Below are positions 1 to 9,054 of a stretch of DNA of 42,476 nt, one piece after another. The position numbers were made by a program, and so were the translations under genes. The stretch is from NCBI GenBank assembly GCA_022703255.1, contig JAKLDZ010000002.1:1-42476 (forward strand), read 5' to 3'. How positions within the stretch are numbered: the stretch's first letter is position 1; each line of letters starts with the position of its first letter. The DNA comes from Myxococcota bacterium. GTDB lineage: Bacteria > Myxococcota_A > Polyangia > Polyangiales > Polyangiaceae. The notes under the pieces are model-generated. The model did no database searches. It was not told the origin of the DNA and saw nothing but the letters and a program-made list of their open reading frames with translations.

Positions 1-1002
1 GGTCGCGCCGGGCGGCGGTGCGGGGAACGAGCTCAGCGCCCACAGGATGACCATCAGCGCGAGGATCGTGGTGCCGACGCGGCGCAGGAACACCTTGGCA
101 CGCTCGAGCAGGCCGAGCAGGAGCTTGCCAACGTCGATGCGGACCTCGCGGTCGCCGCTTCCGATCCCGCCGTGTCGATCGAGCTGTGCCCCGCGTGCTG
201 GGAGATCGACTGGAACGGCAACGGGCGTGTGGACCGAAGGGATCGGCTTCTGTTGCAGATCGAGCAGGACGCGGACGGTCGCTCGATTCCCGAAGAGGAT
301 CCGCGACGCAAGCCGACCTACCGATTCGACGCGGGGGACGTGATGTGGTCCCGGGCGTTCGTGACCTTCCAGCGGGCAGCGATCGATCTGCTGCTTGCCT
401 GGGACTGGACCGGTGTCGATCCTCTGCTGCGGCGTGGTCGCAAGCCCGACCGGATCGTGGTTCGACTCGCCCACCGCGACCGTTTCGATCGGGGTCGTGA
501 GCTGCTGCTCAAGGGGCTCGAGTACACCGACGCATGCCGGAGGTCGTACCTTGCGGAGACCGACGACGTCCGCGAGTGGGTTCCCAATCCGCGCCAGAAG
601 GATCATCCGATGCCGCTGCCGGTGGACGCGGCCCTGTACGAGACGTGGGAGGGCGTCGTGCGCGATCTGGGCGCCCTGGTCCGGGGCGACGAAGGGCTGC
701 ATCTCGGAGAGCTGGCAGCGCTCGACGACGATCATCACCTGGGTCGGGTTCCGACCGGGTACCTCGACGTCGGTTCGATGCTGTCGCGTCCCAAGGACAT
801 CGTGATCGACCTCGACACGCTCGAGCGCGCGGAGCGTGCGGACGACGTCGACGCGCTGCTCGGGTCGGTTTTCGGGAGCTACTACGTGCGGAGGATGACG
901 CGTTCACCGCTTCCCGCGAGGCTTGCGCGCATGAAGGGGGAGGTCGATCGCCAGCAGGAGTCGATGGAGCGCAAGCTGCGCTACCTCATCTGGCTCAACT
1001 GA
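1..1002 (+). CDS. Unknown protein with EF-hand-like loop (5' end outside window)
   Basis: The reading frame is open from the first base to the TGA at 1000-1002, so the gene starts before the window. A GTG at 172 could be read as a start, but the upstream part looks like genuine protein (Glu/Gln/Ala-rich, probably helical), so I treat it as truncated. Around nt 208 lies a 12-residue loop, DWNGNGRVDRRD, with acidic or Asn residues at positions 1, 3, 5, 9 and 12 as in EF-hand or dockerin calcium loops. It is preceded by a CPAC pair. The rest is rich in Asp, Arg and Leu with no membrane segment visible, and ends in a charged helix (EVDRQQESMERKL). I do not recognise the family. Calcium binding is inferred from the loop only. 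Confidence 0.7.
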   Translation, partial: GRAGRRCGERAQRPQDDHQREDRGADAAQEHLGTLEQAEQELANVDADLAVAASDPAVSIELCPACWEIDWNGNGRVDRRDRLLLQIEQDADGRSIPEEDPRRKPTYRFDAGDVMWSRAFVTFQRAAIDLLLAWDWTGVDPLLRRGRKPDRIVVRLAHRDRFDRGRELLLKGLEYTDACRRSYLAETDDVREWVPNPRQKDHPMPLPVDAALYETWEGVVRDLGALVRGDEGLHLGELAALDDDHHLGRVPTGYLDVGSMLSRPKDIVIDLDTLERAERADDVDALLGSVFGSYYVRRMTRSPLPARLARMKGEVDRQQESMERKLRYLIWLN

Positions 1003-1104
1003 GAACGCGCTCGCCCCGTCCCATTCGGCGGACGCCCCATCGACGCCCCGAGATCGCATCGGGGATCTCCCTGTGTATCAGAAAACCGATCGATTGTCGC
1101 CCGG

Positions 1105-1132
1105 TTGACCTCCGCGCCCGCCAGCCTAGAAT
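1105..1132 (+). promoter_or_regulatory. Sigma70-type promoter for pyrG
   Basis: TTGACC (1105-1110) and TAGAAT (1127-1132) are separated by 16 bases, a good match to the -35/-10 consensus in an otherwise GC-rich gap. Transcription would start near 1139, giving a leader of about 100 bases before the GTG of pyrG at 1243. The assignment is by motif only. Confidence 0.55.
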
Positions 1133-1242
1133 GCAGCCCCGGTCGTCGACCGTGGCCCCGTGTTTCGGCCGACGTAACGTGTTTCCGGGCACGGCATGCG
1201 CGACCCCGCGTCCCCCCGCCCCAGGCGCATGGAGAACTCGTC

Positions 1243-2904
1243 GTGAGCAGACGGACCAAGTACGTGTTTGTCACCGGGGGCGTGGTGTCGGCCATCGGCA
1301 AGGGCCTCGCGGCCGCGTCGATCGGCGCCTTGATGGAAGCGCGCGGCCTGCGCGTCATCAACGTCAAGCTCGACCCCTACCTCAACGTCGACCCCGGCAC
1401 GATGTCGCCTTACCAGCACGGCGAGGTGTTCGTGACCGACGACGGTGCGGAGACCGATCTCGATTTGGGGCACTACGAGCGCTTCACCTCGACGACGGCG
1501 CGTCGCACGAGCAACTGCACGAGCGGCAGCATCTACGAGGCGGTCATCTCGCGCGAACGGCGCGGGGAGTACCTGGGCGCCACGATCCAGGTGATTCCGC
1601 ACGTGACCGACGAGATCAAGAGCCGCATCCGCGAGGCCACCAAGGACTTCGACATGGCCATCGTGGAGATCGGCGGCACGGTTGGCGACATCGAGTCGCT
1701 GCCGTTCCTCGAGGCCATCCGCCAGATGAAGGTCGAGCTCGGCAAGGAGAGCTCCGTCTCCATCCATGTCACCCTCGTGCCCTGGATCGCCGCCGCCGGC
1801 GAGCTCAAGACCAAACCCACCCAGCACTCCGTCAAGGAGATGCGCGAGATCGGCATCCAGCCCGACATCCTCATCTGTCGCTCCGACCGCCCGCTCGCTC
1901 GCGGCATCAAGGAGAAGATCGCCCTGTTCTCCAACGTCGACGTCGACTCCGTGGTCGCCTGCGTCGATGTCGGCTTCATCTACGAGCTGCCCCTGGTGCT
2001 GCACGCCGAAGGGCTCGACGACCAGCTCATCGAGCGTCTCAACATCTGGTCGCGCCAGCCCGACCTGTCGGCCTGGCAGAGGATCAGCGAGCGCTACAAG
2101 AAGCCTGCGAACGGCACCGTTCGCATCGGCGTCGTCGGAAAGTACGTCCACCTGCGCGACTCCTACAAGTCGCTGCACGAAGCGTTGCTCCACGGCGGCC
2201 TCGCCAACGAGGTTCGTCTCGATCTGGAGTACATCGACAGCGAGGTGATCGAGAAGAACGGCGCCGAGGCCACGCTCCAGGGGCTCGATGGAATCCTCGT
2301 CCCGGGGGGGTTCGGCGATCGCGGTGTGCAAGGCAAGATCGAGGCGGTCCGCTTCGCTCGCGAGAAGCGCATCCCGTTTTTCGGAATCTGTCTGGGGATG
2401 CAGGTGGCCTGCATCGAGTTCGCGAGAAACAAGTGCGGACTCAAGGCGGCCAACTCCACCGAGTTCGATCGGGGCACCGCGCACCCGGTCATCGACCTGA
2501 TGCCCGATCAGCGCAACGTCACCGACAAGGGCGGCACCATGCGTCTCGGCGCCTATCCTTGTGTTATCCGCCCCGGCTCCGTCGCTCATCGCGCCTACGG
2601 CTCCACCGACATCAGCGAGCGGCATCGTCACCGCTACGAGTTCGCCAACGCCTATCGCGAGCAGTTCGAAGCCTCCGGCCTCGTCTTCTCCGGGACCTCC
2701 CCGGACAAGCGCCTCGTCGAAATGGTCGAGCTCCCCGACCACCCCTACTTCGTGGCGTGCCAGTTCCATCCCGAGTTCAAGAGCCGCGCCATGGCCCCCC
2801 ACCCCTTGTTCACGTCGTTCGTGTTGGCTTCGCTGGACTACCGTCGTGCCTTGGATCGCGACGCCGACCGAAAACCCCAGGCCGAGACCGCCGCCACGAA
2901 CTGA
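1243..2904 (+). CDS. pyrG: CTP synthase
   Basis: Glutamine-hydrolysing CTP synthase makes CTP from UTP, ATP and glutamine, the last step of pyrimidine nucleotide synthesis in the cytosol. The 553-residue product has the usual family length. The N-terminal synthetase domain opens with [16 protein letters not shown] (ATP P-loop) and carries [15 protein letters not shown]. The C-terminal class I glutamine amidotransferase domain shows GGFGDRG, the nucleophile Cys in GICLGMQ, and the catalytic His-Glu in FHPEF. The frame is open upstream to 1105, but the GTG at 1243 gives the canonical N-terminus and has GGAG eight bases ahead of it. It stands alone behind its own promoter. Confidence 0.97.
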   Translation: MSRRTKYVFVTGGVVSAIGKGLAAASIGALMEARGLRVINVKLDPYLNVDPGTMSPYQHGEVFVTDDGAETDLDLGHYERFTSTTARRTSNCTSGSIYEAVISRERRGEYLGATIQVIPHVTDEIKSRIREATKDFDMAIVEIGGTVGDIESLPFLEAIRQMKVELGKESSVSIHVTLVPWIAAAGELKTKPTQHSVKEMREIGIQPDILICRSDRPLARGIKEKIALFSNVDVDSVVACVDVGFIYELPLVLHAEGLDDQLIERLNIWSRQPDLSAWQRISERYKKPANGTVRIGVVGKYVHLRDSYKSLHEALLHGGLANEVRLDLEYIDSEVIEKNGAEATLQGLDGILVPGGFGDRGVQGKIEAVRFAREKRIPFFGICLGMQVACIEFARNKCGLKAANSTEFDRGTAHPVIDLMPDQRNVTDKGGTMRLGAYPCVIRPGSVAHRAYGSTDISERHRHRYEFANAYREQFEASGLVFSGTSPDKRLVEMVELPDHPYFVACQFHPEFKSRAMAPHPLFTSFVLASLDYRRALDRDADRKPQAETAATN

Positions 2905-2991
2905 CTCCCACCTCCCGCTCCCGCCGGGGTCGCGTCCCAGGCTCCTCCCCACCCGATGTCGTGCTAACGTCATTCAGGAGCCGCTTTCTTC

Positions 2992-3996
2992 ATGCGTTTC
3001 TCTGCCCCTGCGACGCTTCTGATCTCGATGCTGCTCGCTCAGCCTTTCGGCTGCAGCGACAAGGAATCGACTGCGCCCTCTTCGTCCACTCCCGAGATCC
3101 CCGAAGGCTGCCTCGCGCTGCAGGATTGCTGCGGCGCCCTCGAGGATTCTGCCGCCTCGCAGTCGTGTCTCGACGCCCTGATCGCCCATGCCGATAACGT
3201 GAATGCCGAGGCCTGGTGCAAGGGGATTCTGGGCGGCTACCAGACCGCGGGGTTGTGCCCCGGTGGATCGAGCGAAGGGGGGAGCGGCGGTGCTGCGGGC
3301 TCTGCTGGCAACGGCGGCAGCGCGGGTTCCGGGGGCAAGGGAGGTTCCGCGGGGAAGGGCGGTTCGTCGGGCAAGGGCGGCGCCCCCGATGCCGGTCCAG
3401 ACTCCAGTGCAGGATCCGGCGGCCAGCCTTGTCCGGCTCACGACCCGTGCACCGAAGGCGAGGCGATCCCGTCCTCGTGCTCCAACTGCGCCGCCCAGGT
3501 CTGCGTCGTGCTCGACACCTGCTGCTCCGTTGCCTGGACCGCGGCTTGCGTCGCTCAGGCCGACAGCTCCTGCGGCGGCTGCGGTGCAGGTGGCGCCGGT
3601 GGTGCGGCCGGCACAGGCGGCAGCGCGGGTTCGGCCGGCGACGCGGATGCCGGGCCCTGCTCTCACGACGAATGCACGGTCGGGGCTGCACTCGACAGCT
3701 CCTGCACGCCGTGTGTAGCGACCATCTGCTCCACGGATCCCTACTGCTGCACGGACAAGTGGAACACCTACTGTGTGGACGGCGCCAAGTCGCACTGCAA
3801 CCTGTGCGGTGGCGCGGCAGGTGGGTCCGGCTCCACGACCTGCGCGCACAGCGAATGCGTCACGGGCGTTGCGCTCGAATCCCTCTGCTCCTGGTGCGTG
3901 GCAACGGTCTGCGACACCGACCCCTACTGCTGCACCAACAAGTGGAACAGCATCTGCGTCGACGAGTCCCTCGAGTTCTGCGGGATTTGCGACTGA
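2992..3996 (+). CDS. Secreted cysteine-repeat protein with Gly/Ser linkers (probable lipoprotein)
   Basis: The 334-residue product has a hydrophobic signal segment ending in QPFGC (Cys21). The lipobox is imperfect, so lipid anchoring is likely but not certain. Residues about 40-89 form a unique Cys-rich region. They are followed by a GGSAG/GKGG linker (about 91-145) and three copies of a ~50-residue module (about 147-197, 223-272, 284-333). The module pattern is C-x(2)-H-x(2)-C, then CxxC, IC/VC, DPYCC, a Trp and CxxC. Copies 2 and 3 are much closer to each other than to copy 1. The even cysteine spacing suggests disulfide-bonded extracellular domains. Such linkers and modules are typical of myxobacterial surface proteins. 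The function is unknown. Confidence 0.8.
   Translation: MRFSAPATLLISMLLAQPFGCSDKESTAPSSSTPEIPEGCLALQDCCGALEDSAASQSCLDALIAHADNVNAEAWCKGILGGYQTAGLCPGGSSEGGSGGAAGSAGNGGSAGSGGKGGSAGKGGSSGKGGAPDAGPDSSAGSGGQPCPAHDPCTEGEAIPSSCSNCAAQVCVVLDTCCSVAWTAACVAQADSSCGGCGAGGAGGAAGTGGSAGSAGDADAGPCSHDECTVGAALDSSCTPCVATICSTDPYCCTDKWNTYCVDGAKSHCNLCGGAAGGSGSTTCAHSECVTGVALESLCSWCVATVCDTDPYCCTNKWNSICVDESLEFCGICD
3283..3423 (+). repeat. GGSAG/GKGG-encoding low-complexity tract
   Basis: An imperfect tandem tract of Gly-Gly-Ser-Ala-Gly-like codons inside the Cys-repeat gene encodes a flexible linker. A shorter related tract lies near 3590-3650 between modules 1 and 2. Confidence 0.7.
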
Positions 3997-4123
3997 CCTG
4001 CGCCCGGCTTCGATGGCGCGTCGCCGAACCGGCTCACCCGCGCAGAACGCTCGTGCGCCTATGGCCATCGCAGCCCTCCTGCACTAGCCTCGAAATCCGT
4101 TCGTCCCATCGCCGGAGGACCCG

Positions 4124-4672
4124 ATGAACCAGCTCCAGCAGCAGTGCCTCGACGCGTTCCCCAAGTGGCTCGCCGCGTTGTCCGACGACGCGACCGCCAT
4201 GGCCTCGCTTCTGTCCGCGGAGTCGATTCCCGTCGATGCGCGTCGCTACGTGGCGGGCGCGGTCGGCTACCTCTACAAGTCCCTCGATCTCATCCCCGAT
4301 GGTGTCGAGGATCTCGGCTACCTCGACGACGCTTTCGTCCTGCGCGTCGCCGCACGCGTCGCCTTGCGCGAAGCGCCCGCCAGCAAGGAAGCCGACATCC
4401 GCGGGATCCTCGCACGCCTCTCCGCTGAAGCCGAAGTCATCGAGCGATTCCTCGAAGCCGACTACGCCCGTCTCGAGACCTACGTTCGCAACCTCAAGAA
4501 GGGCGCCGTCCGCGGACGCACCGTCGAGGAGATCGTCTCCGATCCGGCCGTCCGTTCCGAGTTCCTCCGCGATGTCACCAACTGGGCGAAGGTCTACGCC
4601 TGCCCGTCGTTCGAGAGCGACGAGAAGACCCTGATCAAGCTCCAGTCGTTCCTGCACTCGCGTCTTCCGTGA
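4124..4672 (+). CDS. DUF1232 (YkvA-like) domain protein
   Basis: The 182-residue protein carries the DUF1232 signature at residues 48-75, where YLYKSLDLIPDG is followed by GYLDDAF. The C-terminal two thirds are charged and helical (residues 85-180), much longer than minimal YkvA proteins. A strong ribosome binding site (GGAGG, six bases before ATG) fixes the start. DUF1232 proteins are often small membrane-associated proteins of unknown function; the hydrophobic patch here is short, so membrane association is uncertain. A second, unrelated-length DUF1232 gene lies at 40821-41123. Confidence 0.85.
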   Translation: MNQLQQQCLDAFPKWLAALSDDATAMASLLSAESIPVDARRYVAGAVGYLYKSLDLIPDGVEDLGYLDDAFVLRVAARVALREAPASKEADIRGILARLSAEAEVIERFLEADYARLETYVRNLKKGAVRGRTVEEIVSDPAVRSEFLRDVTNWAKVYACPSFESDEKTLIKLQSFLHSRLP

Positions 4673-4760
4673 GTGCGGGCTCGTTGCGCGTGCGCGCTCG
4701 TGTCCGGCTGCCCTTGAGCGACTCCAACGTCGCTGGCAAGCTCCTTCGGGGAGGAGATCC

Positions 4761-5666
4761 ATGCGTGTCTTCCGCCTACCAGCGTTTGCCGCAGTAGCGT
4801 GCTGCTTGGCGATGTCGGCTCCGTCGTTCGCGGAGCCGCCGGCTCCCGCGGCTTCGGCCCCAGCACCGGTGCCCGCGAGGCCTGGCGACGCGGTATTGCT
4901 GCGCGACGGAACCCTGATGCGCGGAACGATCATGGAGCTGCTCCCCGGCCGCACCGTTCGTGTCGTCCTGGATTCCGGTGAGACGCGCGTCATCCCGATG
5001 GACACCGTCGCGTACGCCGGGCCCGCCGCCGGGCTGGCGACCTCGACTCCGCCTCCGGGAGCGCCGCTCGAGCTGCGCGCCAACAAGACCGGCGTCACTT
5101 TCTATTGGCGCGGGGACAGCGCGCGGGTGGTGCTCGACGGCGACGATCGGGGCACGGCGCAGTCCTACCGTCGAATCTGCACCGCCCCCTGTGAAGCCTC
5201 GCTTCCTCCTGGCACCTACCTGATGGCGCTCTCCAGCGGACACGACAAGGCAGTGGCCGTCGAGGAACCGGTCGTCCTGGAGGGGCCCTCGTCCATCCAC
5301 GGAACGCACAGGTCCTACACGCCGCTGCGCGTGATCGGCACGATCATCGTGATCAGCAGTGTCGTCTCGGGCCTCTACCTGATCGGGCGCGGGGTGCTGC
5401 GCACCACCGAGTCGTGCGATTCCGAAGGGACCTGCTCCACCGAGCCCGACGTCGACCTCAACGATGTTCTGTGGGGGACGGGGATCCTGATCGGGGGAGG
5501 CACCCTTGGGGGGATCCTGCAGGGCAAGGACGACAGTGCGACGATTCGTGTCGCACCTCTCGCGCAGCCGCGGGCGAGGAGATTGCCTGGGGGGGCCCCA
5601 GGGCACGATGCCCTGTCCGCATCGCCCGCGCTGGTGACAGGCTTGAGCGTGAGCGCAGTGTTCTGA
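4761..5666 (+). CDS. Secreted PEGA-like protein with two C-terminal hydrophobic segments
   Basis: The 301-residue protein starts with a clear signal peptide (cleavage likely after SFA, residue 24) and an Ala/Pro-rich stretch. Residues 43-85 resemble a small beta domain (GDAVLLRDGTLMRGTI). Residues 110-160 resemble a PEGA domain: RVVLDGDDRG followed by ASLPPGTYLMAL. Hydrophobic segments lie at about 190-209 and 236-254, separated by a Cys-containing acidic loop. GGGGAGGAG five bases before ATG is a strong ribosome binding site. Location is probably periplasmic or membrane-bound. The role is unknown; PEGA domains are common in myxobacterial envelope proteins. Confidence 0.75.
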   Translation: MRVFRLPAFAAVACCLAMSAPSFAEPPAPAASAPAPVPARPGDAVLLRDGTLMRGTIMELLPGRTVRVVLDSGETRVIPMDTVAYAGPAAGLATSTPPPGAPLELRANKTGVTFYWRGDSARVVLDGDDRGTAQSYRRICTAPCEASLPPGTYLMALSSGHDKAVAVEEPVVLEGPSSIHGTHRSYTPLRVIGTIIVISSVVSGLYLIGRGVLRTTESCDSEGTCSTEPDVDLNDVLWGTGILIGGGTLGGILQGKDDSATIRVAPLAQPRARRLPGGAPGHDALSASPALVTGLSVSAVF

Positions 5667-5746
5667 GCGACAGTCCGTGCGCCGCTCCCTCGCATTCCGC
5701 TGGGAGTCCGTCCTGGAGCGCGCCGCGAGCAGCGAGGAAGTCATCG

Positions 5747-6397
5747 ATGGCCGAGCGCACCAGGGTGGAACGCATCGAGGTGGACCGGGTGAGTCGGGTC
5801 TTCGGATCCACCTGGGCACTGCGAGACGTCGAAGTCGCATTCGAGCCGGGAGCCGTGGAGCTGGTGGTGGGGGCCAACGGCTCGGGCAAGACCACGTTGC
5901 TGGGTGTCATCGGCACGCTCGTGAAGCCGACCCAGGGCGAGGTGCGCTACGTGCCGGACCAGGGAGAGGACGGCGTGCGGCGCGAGATCGGTTGGGGATC
6001 GCACGAGGCCCTGCTGTACTCGGATCTGTCGCCGCGCGAGAACCTTGGGATCACCGCCAGGCTCCACGGCGTCCATCCCGACGTCGCCTGGGCCCGGGCC
6101 TGCGACCGCTTCGGGGTCGGGCGCTTCGGGGATCGCCCGGTGCGCGTGCTCTCCCGCGGTCAACGGCAGCGCGCAGCGCTCGCGCGGGCGCTCGTGCAGG
6201 GCCCCTCGCTGTTGCTGCTCGACGAGCCCACGACGGGTCTCGACAGCGAGGGGGTCGAGCGTCTGCTTGCGGTGCTGGAGGAGGAGGTGGGTGCGCGAGC
6301 GATCGTGGTGGTGGTGACGCACGAGCCGGAGCTGTTCGCGAGGCTGCCGGTGAGGAGCACGCGTCTGGACCGCGGGAGGGTTGTCTCGGAGAGGTGA
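5747..6397 (+). CDS. ABC transporter ATP-binding protein (CcmA-like)
   Basis: This 216-residue stand-alone nucleotide-binding subunit has Walker A GANGSGKT (42-49), a signature LSRGQ (135-139), Walker B LLLLDEP (154-160) with the D-loop GLD after it, and the switch His in THEP (192). The signature Arg and the region around HEALLYSDLSPRENL resemble CcmA, the ATPase of the cytochrome c haem exporter, and simple export ATPases. No membrane subunit, ccmB or ccmC lies nearby, so the substrate is unknown. The ATG at 5747 is preceded by GAGGAAG at a good distance. The frame is open further upstream, but that part is not conserved-looking. The gene ends 13 bases before the convergent kinase gene. Confidence 0.88.
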   Translation: MAERTRVERIEVDRVSRVFGSTWALRDVEVAFEPGAVELVVGANGSGKTTLLGVIGTLVKPTQGEVRYVPDQGEDGVRREIGWGSHEALLYSDLSPRENLGITARLHGVHPDVAWARACDRFGVGRFGDRPVRVLSRGQRQRAALARALVQGPSLLLLDEPTTGLDSEGVERLLAVLEEEVGARAIVVVVTHEPELFARLPVRSTRLDRGRVVSER

Positions 6398-6410
6398 AGT
6401 GCGGGCGAGG

Positions 6411-8156
6411 TCAGCGGGGCTCGTTGGGGCGCGGGGCACCGACGACGGGGGGTTTGGGAGGCTGGGGCTGCTGAGCCGGGGGGCTGACCTGGGTGATGAG
6501 CTCGCTCATGAGGTCGCGGCACTCGGGACGCCCTTTGAGGTGCGTGACGAGCATGTTGCTCAGCTCGGTGAACTGCTTCTCGAACACGAGTCCTTCGCGC
6601 GTTCGCAGGGCCACCTTCTCGCGGCCGCCGGAGAGATCCTCTTCGAGCGCTTCGGCATAGCGGGCGAGCTGACCGCGAAGCTCCTCGATCTGCTTGCGAA
6701 GGTCGCGCGCGACGGCTTCCCGCGTGGCGCGCTTCTGCTGGAGCTTTTCGATCGTCTCACGAATCGATTCGACCTTCGCGGCCGCCGCTCCGGCGCGTTC
6801 GAATGCCGCGCGATCGAGCAGCCGCTTGACCTCGACCGCATCGGCCATCGCGCGCGCGGCTGCGGCCGTCTGCTCCGCCGCGGCCATCTCCGCACGCAAC
6901 CGATCGCCATCTTCCTGGTAGCCAGCGATCTCTCGTCGCACGCGCGACTCCTCGTGCGCCAGCTCTTCGACCTTGCGTCCGATCTCGGCGCGCAGCGCGC
7001 GTCCGCGACGCTCGAGCGCCTCGGTTTTGCGCGTGTGACTCGCGACCTCGCCTTCGAGCCGGTTGGCCTTGGCGGCCAGGTCCCATACCTTCTGGACCGC
7101 GTCGCCGATCTCCGTGGGGACGTTGTTCGCGTAGTAGGCGCGAGAGACCATTCGGGAGAAGAGCGCAGCGCGGCTTCCCCACTCGATGACCCCTGGGCTC
7201 TGCGGTGGCGGGGGAGGCGGCGGAGCGGCGGCGGCCTCGCCCGTGCCTGTATCCCACGCCTGCTGCGGCAACGAGCGCTGCAGCGCCTTCAGCTCCTCCT
7301 GGAGATGGTGGGCGTCCATGAAGCGCTTGCGGTGATCCTTCTCGAGCAGCTTCAGGACGATCGCTTCCGCGGTGGGATTCAGGTCCGGTCGCAGCGCTCT
7401 GGGACGCGGCGGCGGTGCGTTGCGCTGCATTTCCAGCAGCGTCTCGCGGTCCGAGGACTTGAAGGGCAACTGCCCGGTGCACATCTCGAAGAACAGGATT
7501 CCCAAGGCATACAGATCGCTCTTCGGCCCCGCTTCTTCACCGCGTGCCTGCTCGGGGGACATGTACTCGGGCGTCCCGAACACTGCTCCCTTGGGCGCGA
7601 GCCGCGGGTCCCGCGCCAAATGCGCCAGCCCGAAGTCGAGGATCTTCACCGAGTCCTTCCGGCCGCCTCGGTTGATCAGCATGATGTTGTCGCTCTTCAG
7701 ATCGCGATGCACCACCCCCAGGTCGTGCGCACGCGCCAACGCCGCGCACATCTGCTCGAGCACGTCCACCGCGCGCGTCAGCTGGAACGGACCCCGCGCG
7801 ATCTCGCTCGAGAGCGACACGCCGACCAGGTACTCCATCACCAGGTACAGCTCGCCCTCTTCCGTCTCCCCGATGTCGTGGATGTCCACGATGTGCGCGT
7901 GATCCACCCGGTTCGCTGCGCGCGCCTCGCGGAGCATCCACGCCCGCAGGTGCGTCTCCCCACGCAGGTCCGGACGAATCAGCTTGAGCGCCACCACCCG
8001 GTCGATCAGCACATGGCGCGCGCGATAGACCACGCCCATGCCGCCTTCGCCGATGCGCGCCTCCAACCGGTAGCGACCCGCTATCACCTTGCCGAGACTC
8101 GCGTCGGCGGCGGCTGTCTTCGATGTGGGTGCGTTCGAGCCCTGGAGCTTGTTCAT
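6411..8156 (-). CDS. Soluble Ser/Thr protein kinase with long C-terminal coiled coil
   Basis: The N-terminal PKN-type kinase domain (about residues 25-290) is intact: glycine loop IGEGGMG (35-41), Lys58 in VALK, HRDLKSDN (150-157), DFG (174-176) and the SPE of subdomain VIII. A run of Pro (about 311-318) follows, then a charged heptad-like region (about 350-520) rich in Glu, Arg and Ala with no membrane segment. The C-terminal tail is Pro-rich. It therefore looks like a cytoplasmic kinase with a scaffold or oligomerisation rod rather than a membrane receptor. ATG at 8156 has GAGG about ten bases ahead; a GTG at 8177 is an alternative start. Its targets are unknown. Confidence 0.92.
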   Translation of the reverse strand: MNKLQGSNAPTSKTAAADASLGKVIAGRYRLEARIGEGGMGVVYRARHVLIDRVVALKLIRPDLRGETHLRAWMLREARAANRVDHAHIVDIHDIGETEEGELYLVMEYLVGVSLSSEIARGPFQLTRAVDVLEQMCAALARAHDLGVVHRDLKSDNIMLINRGGRKDSVKILDFGLAHLARDPRLAPKGAVFGTPEYMSPEQARGEEAGPKSDLYALGILFFEMCTGQLPFKSSDRETLLEMQRNAPPPRPRALRPDLNPTAEAIVLKLLEKDHRKRFMDAHHLQEELKALQRSLPQQAWDTGTGEAAAAPPPPPPPQSPGVIEWGSRAALFSRMVSRAYYANNVPTEIGDAVQKVWDLAAKANRLEGEVASHTRKTEALERRGRALRAEIGRKVEELAHEESRVRREIAGYQEDGDRLRAEMAAAEQTAAAARAMADAVEVKRLLDRAAFERAGAAAAKVESIRETIEKLQQKRATREAVARDLRKQIEELRGQLARYAEALEEDLSGGREKVALRTREGLVFEKQFTELSNMLVTHLKGRPECRDLMSELITQVSPPAQQPQPPKPPVVGAPRPNEPR

Positions 8157-8412
8157 CGACCGTTTGCCTCGGAGCACCTGGGACGCAGGTGGGTCTGAAC
8201 CCGGATCCCCCGGATGCTACCAGCGAACGCGGGTCCAGGGGAACCATCCCCGACACCACACGACGAGCATCGTCGTGCCGGTCAACGGTGATTGCCGCGC
8301 CATCCTGGGCGCATGAACGCCCTCCGCCTTTCGGCCTCTCGGGCCGCGTCCAGCGGAACGACCTTCGCTGCCATGGTGAGGTCCCGTCACCCCCGGAGCG
8401 GGGACAGCGTGC

Positions 8413-9054
8413 TCAGAACACGGCTTGGAAGACGGGCAGCCTGTACTCGGTGCGCTGCTCGACGCCGAACCGCCGAACTTCGGCGGAGGTGTACATCGGG
8501 CGGACCTCCGGGACAGGGAGCCCGACACGAACCGCGCCCTCGCGCCAATCGACCAGCGACAACGCCACCGCGGGCGCCGCTGCCGGTGCCTTTGCCCCGG
8601 GTGCTGGAGCGGCAGCCGCCGGCGCCGGAGCAGGTTCGGCCCTCGGCGGCTCGGTCGCAGGTGTCGCCGGCCCTGGCCGATCTTCGGTGTACTCCGCAGG
8701 CGGCCGATAGGATGTCGAGTGCAGCACCGCGACGGTGGTCGGGATGATCAGCGCCATGCCCGCGGCCAACAGATAGTGCGCAGGTTTGGCATCATCTCCC
8801 TGCTCCACGAAGTACCCGCCGATGCCTCCGCCCACCGCACCGAGCCCGCCGCCGACCAGGTACGCCCACGCGGGCTTCACGCCGAACGCAGCCTCGACTG
8901 CCGTCACGGCCTCCGCTCCCAACAACGCGCCGCCCGTGATCCCCTTGCCGGTCGCGCTCACGCCGGGCTCCTCGGCGTGCAGCTGGCCCGCCGCCAGAAG
9001 GGTCGAGGCTCCCGCAAGACAAGAAACCAGAAGGGCTGTCCGAGTCGTTCGCAT
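8413..9054 (-). CDS. Signal-peptide protein with two hydrophobic segments, unknown function
   Basis: The 213-residue product has a signal peptide ending near LHA (residue 27). Gly-rich hydrophobic segments lie at about 64-84 and 92-110, followed by a long Ala/Pro linker (about 125-160) and a C-terminal region with VDWREGAVRVGLPVPEVRP that may be a small domain. GGAGAG seven bases before ATG supports the start. It lies downstream of, and transcribed away from, the divergent LptF/G-like gene. I do not recognise the family. Confidence 0.7.
   Translation of the reverse strand: MRTTRTALLVSCLAGASTLLAAGQLHAEEPGVSATGKGITGGALLGAEAVTAVEAAFGVKPAWAYLVGGGLGAVGGGIGGYFVEQGDDAKPAHYLLAAGMALIIPTTVAVLHSTSYRPPAEYTEDRPGPATPATEPPRAEPAPAPAAAAPAPGAKAPAAAPAVALSLVDWREGAVRVGLPVPEVRPMYTSAEVRRFGVEQRTEYRLPVFQAVF

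Noticed and set aside
1126..2973. A 615-codon open frame antisense to pyrG, and similarly long antisense frames at 19250-21553, 30290-32995 and 34657-39114
   Set aside because: They lie exactly opposite clearly identified genes (pyrG, pilQ, the cysteine-repeat lipoprotein, TamB). They have Val/Asp/Gly/Arg-biased composition expected from reading GC-rich codons backwards, and lack any recognisable domain.
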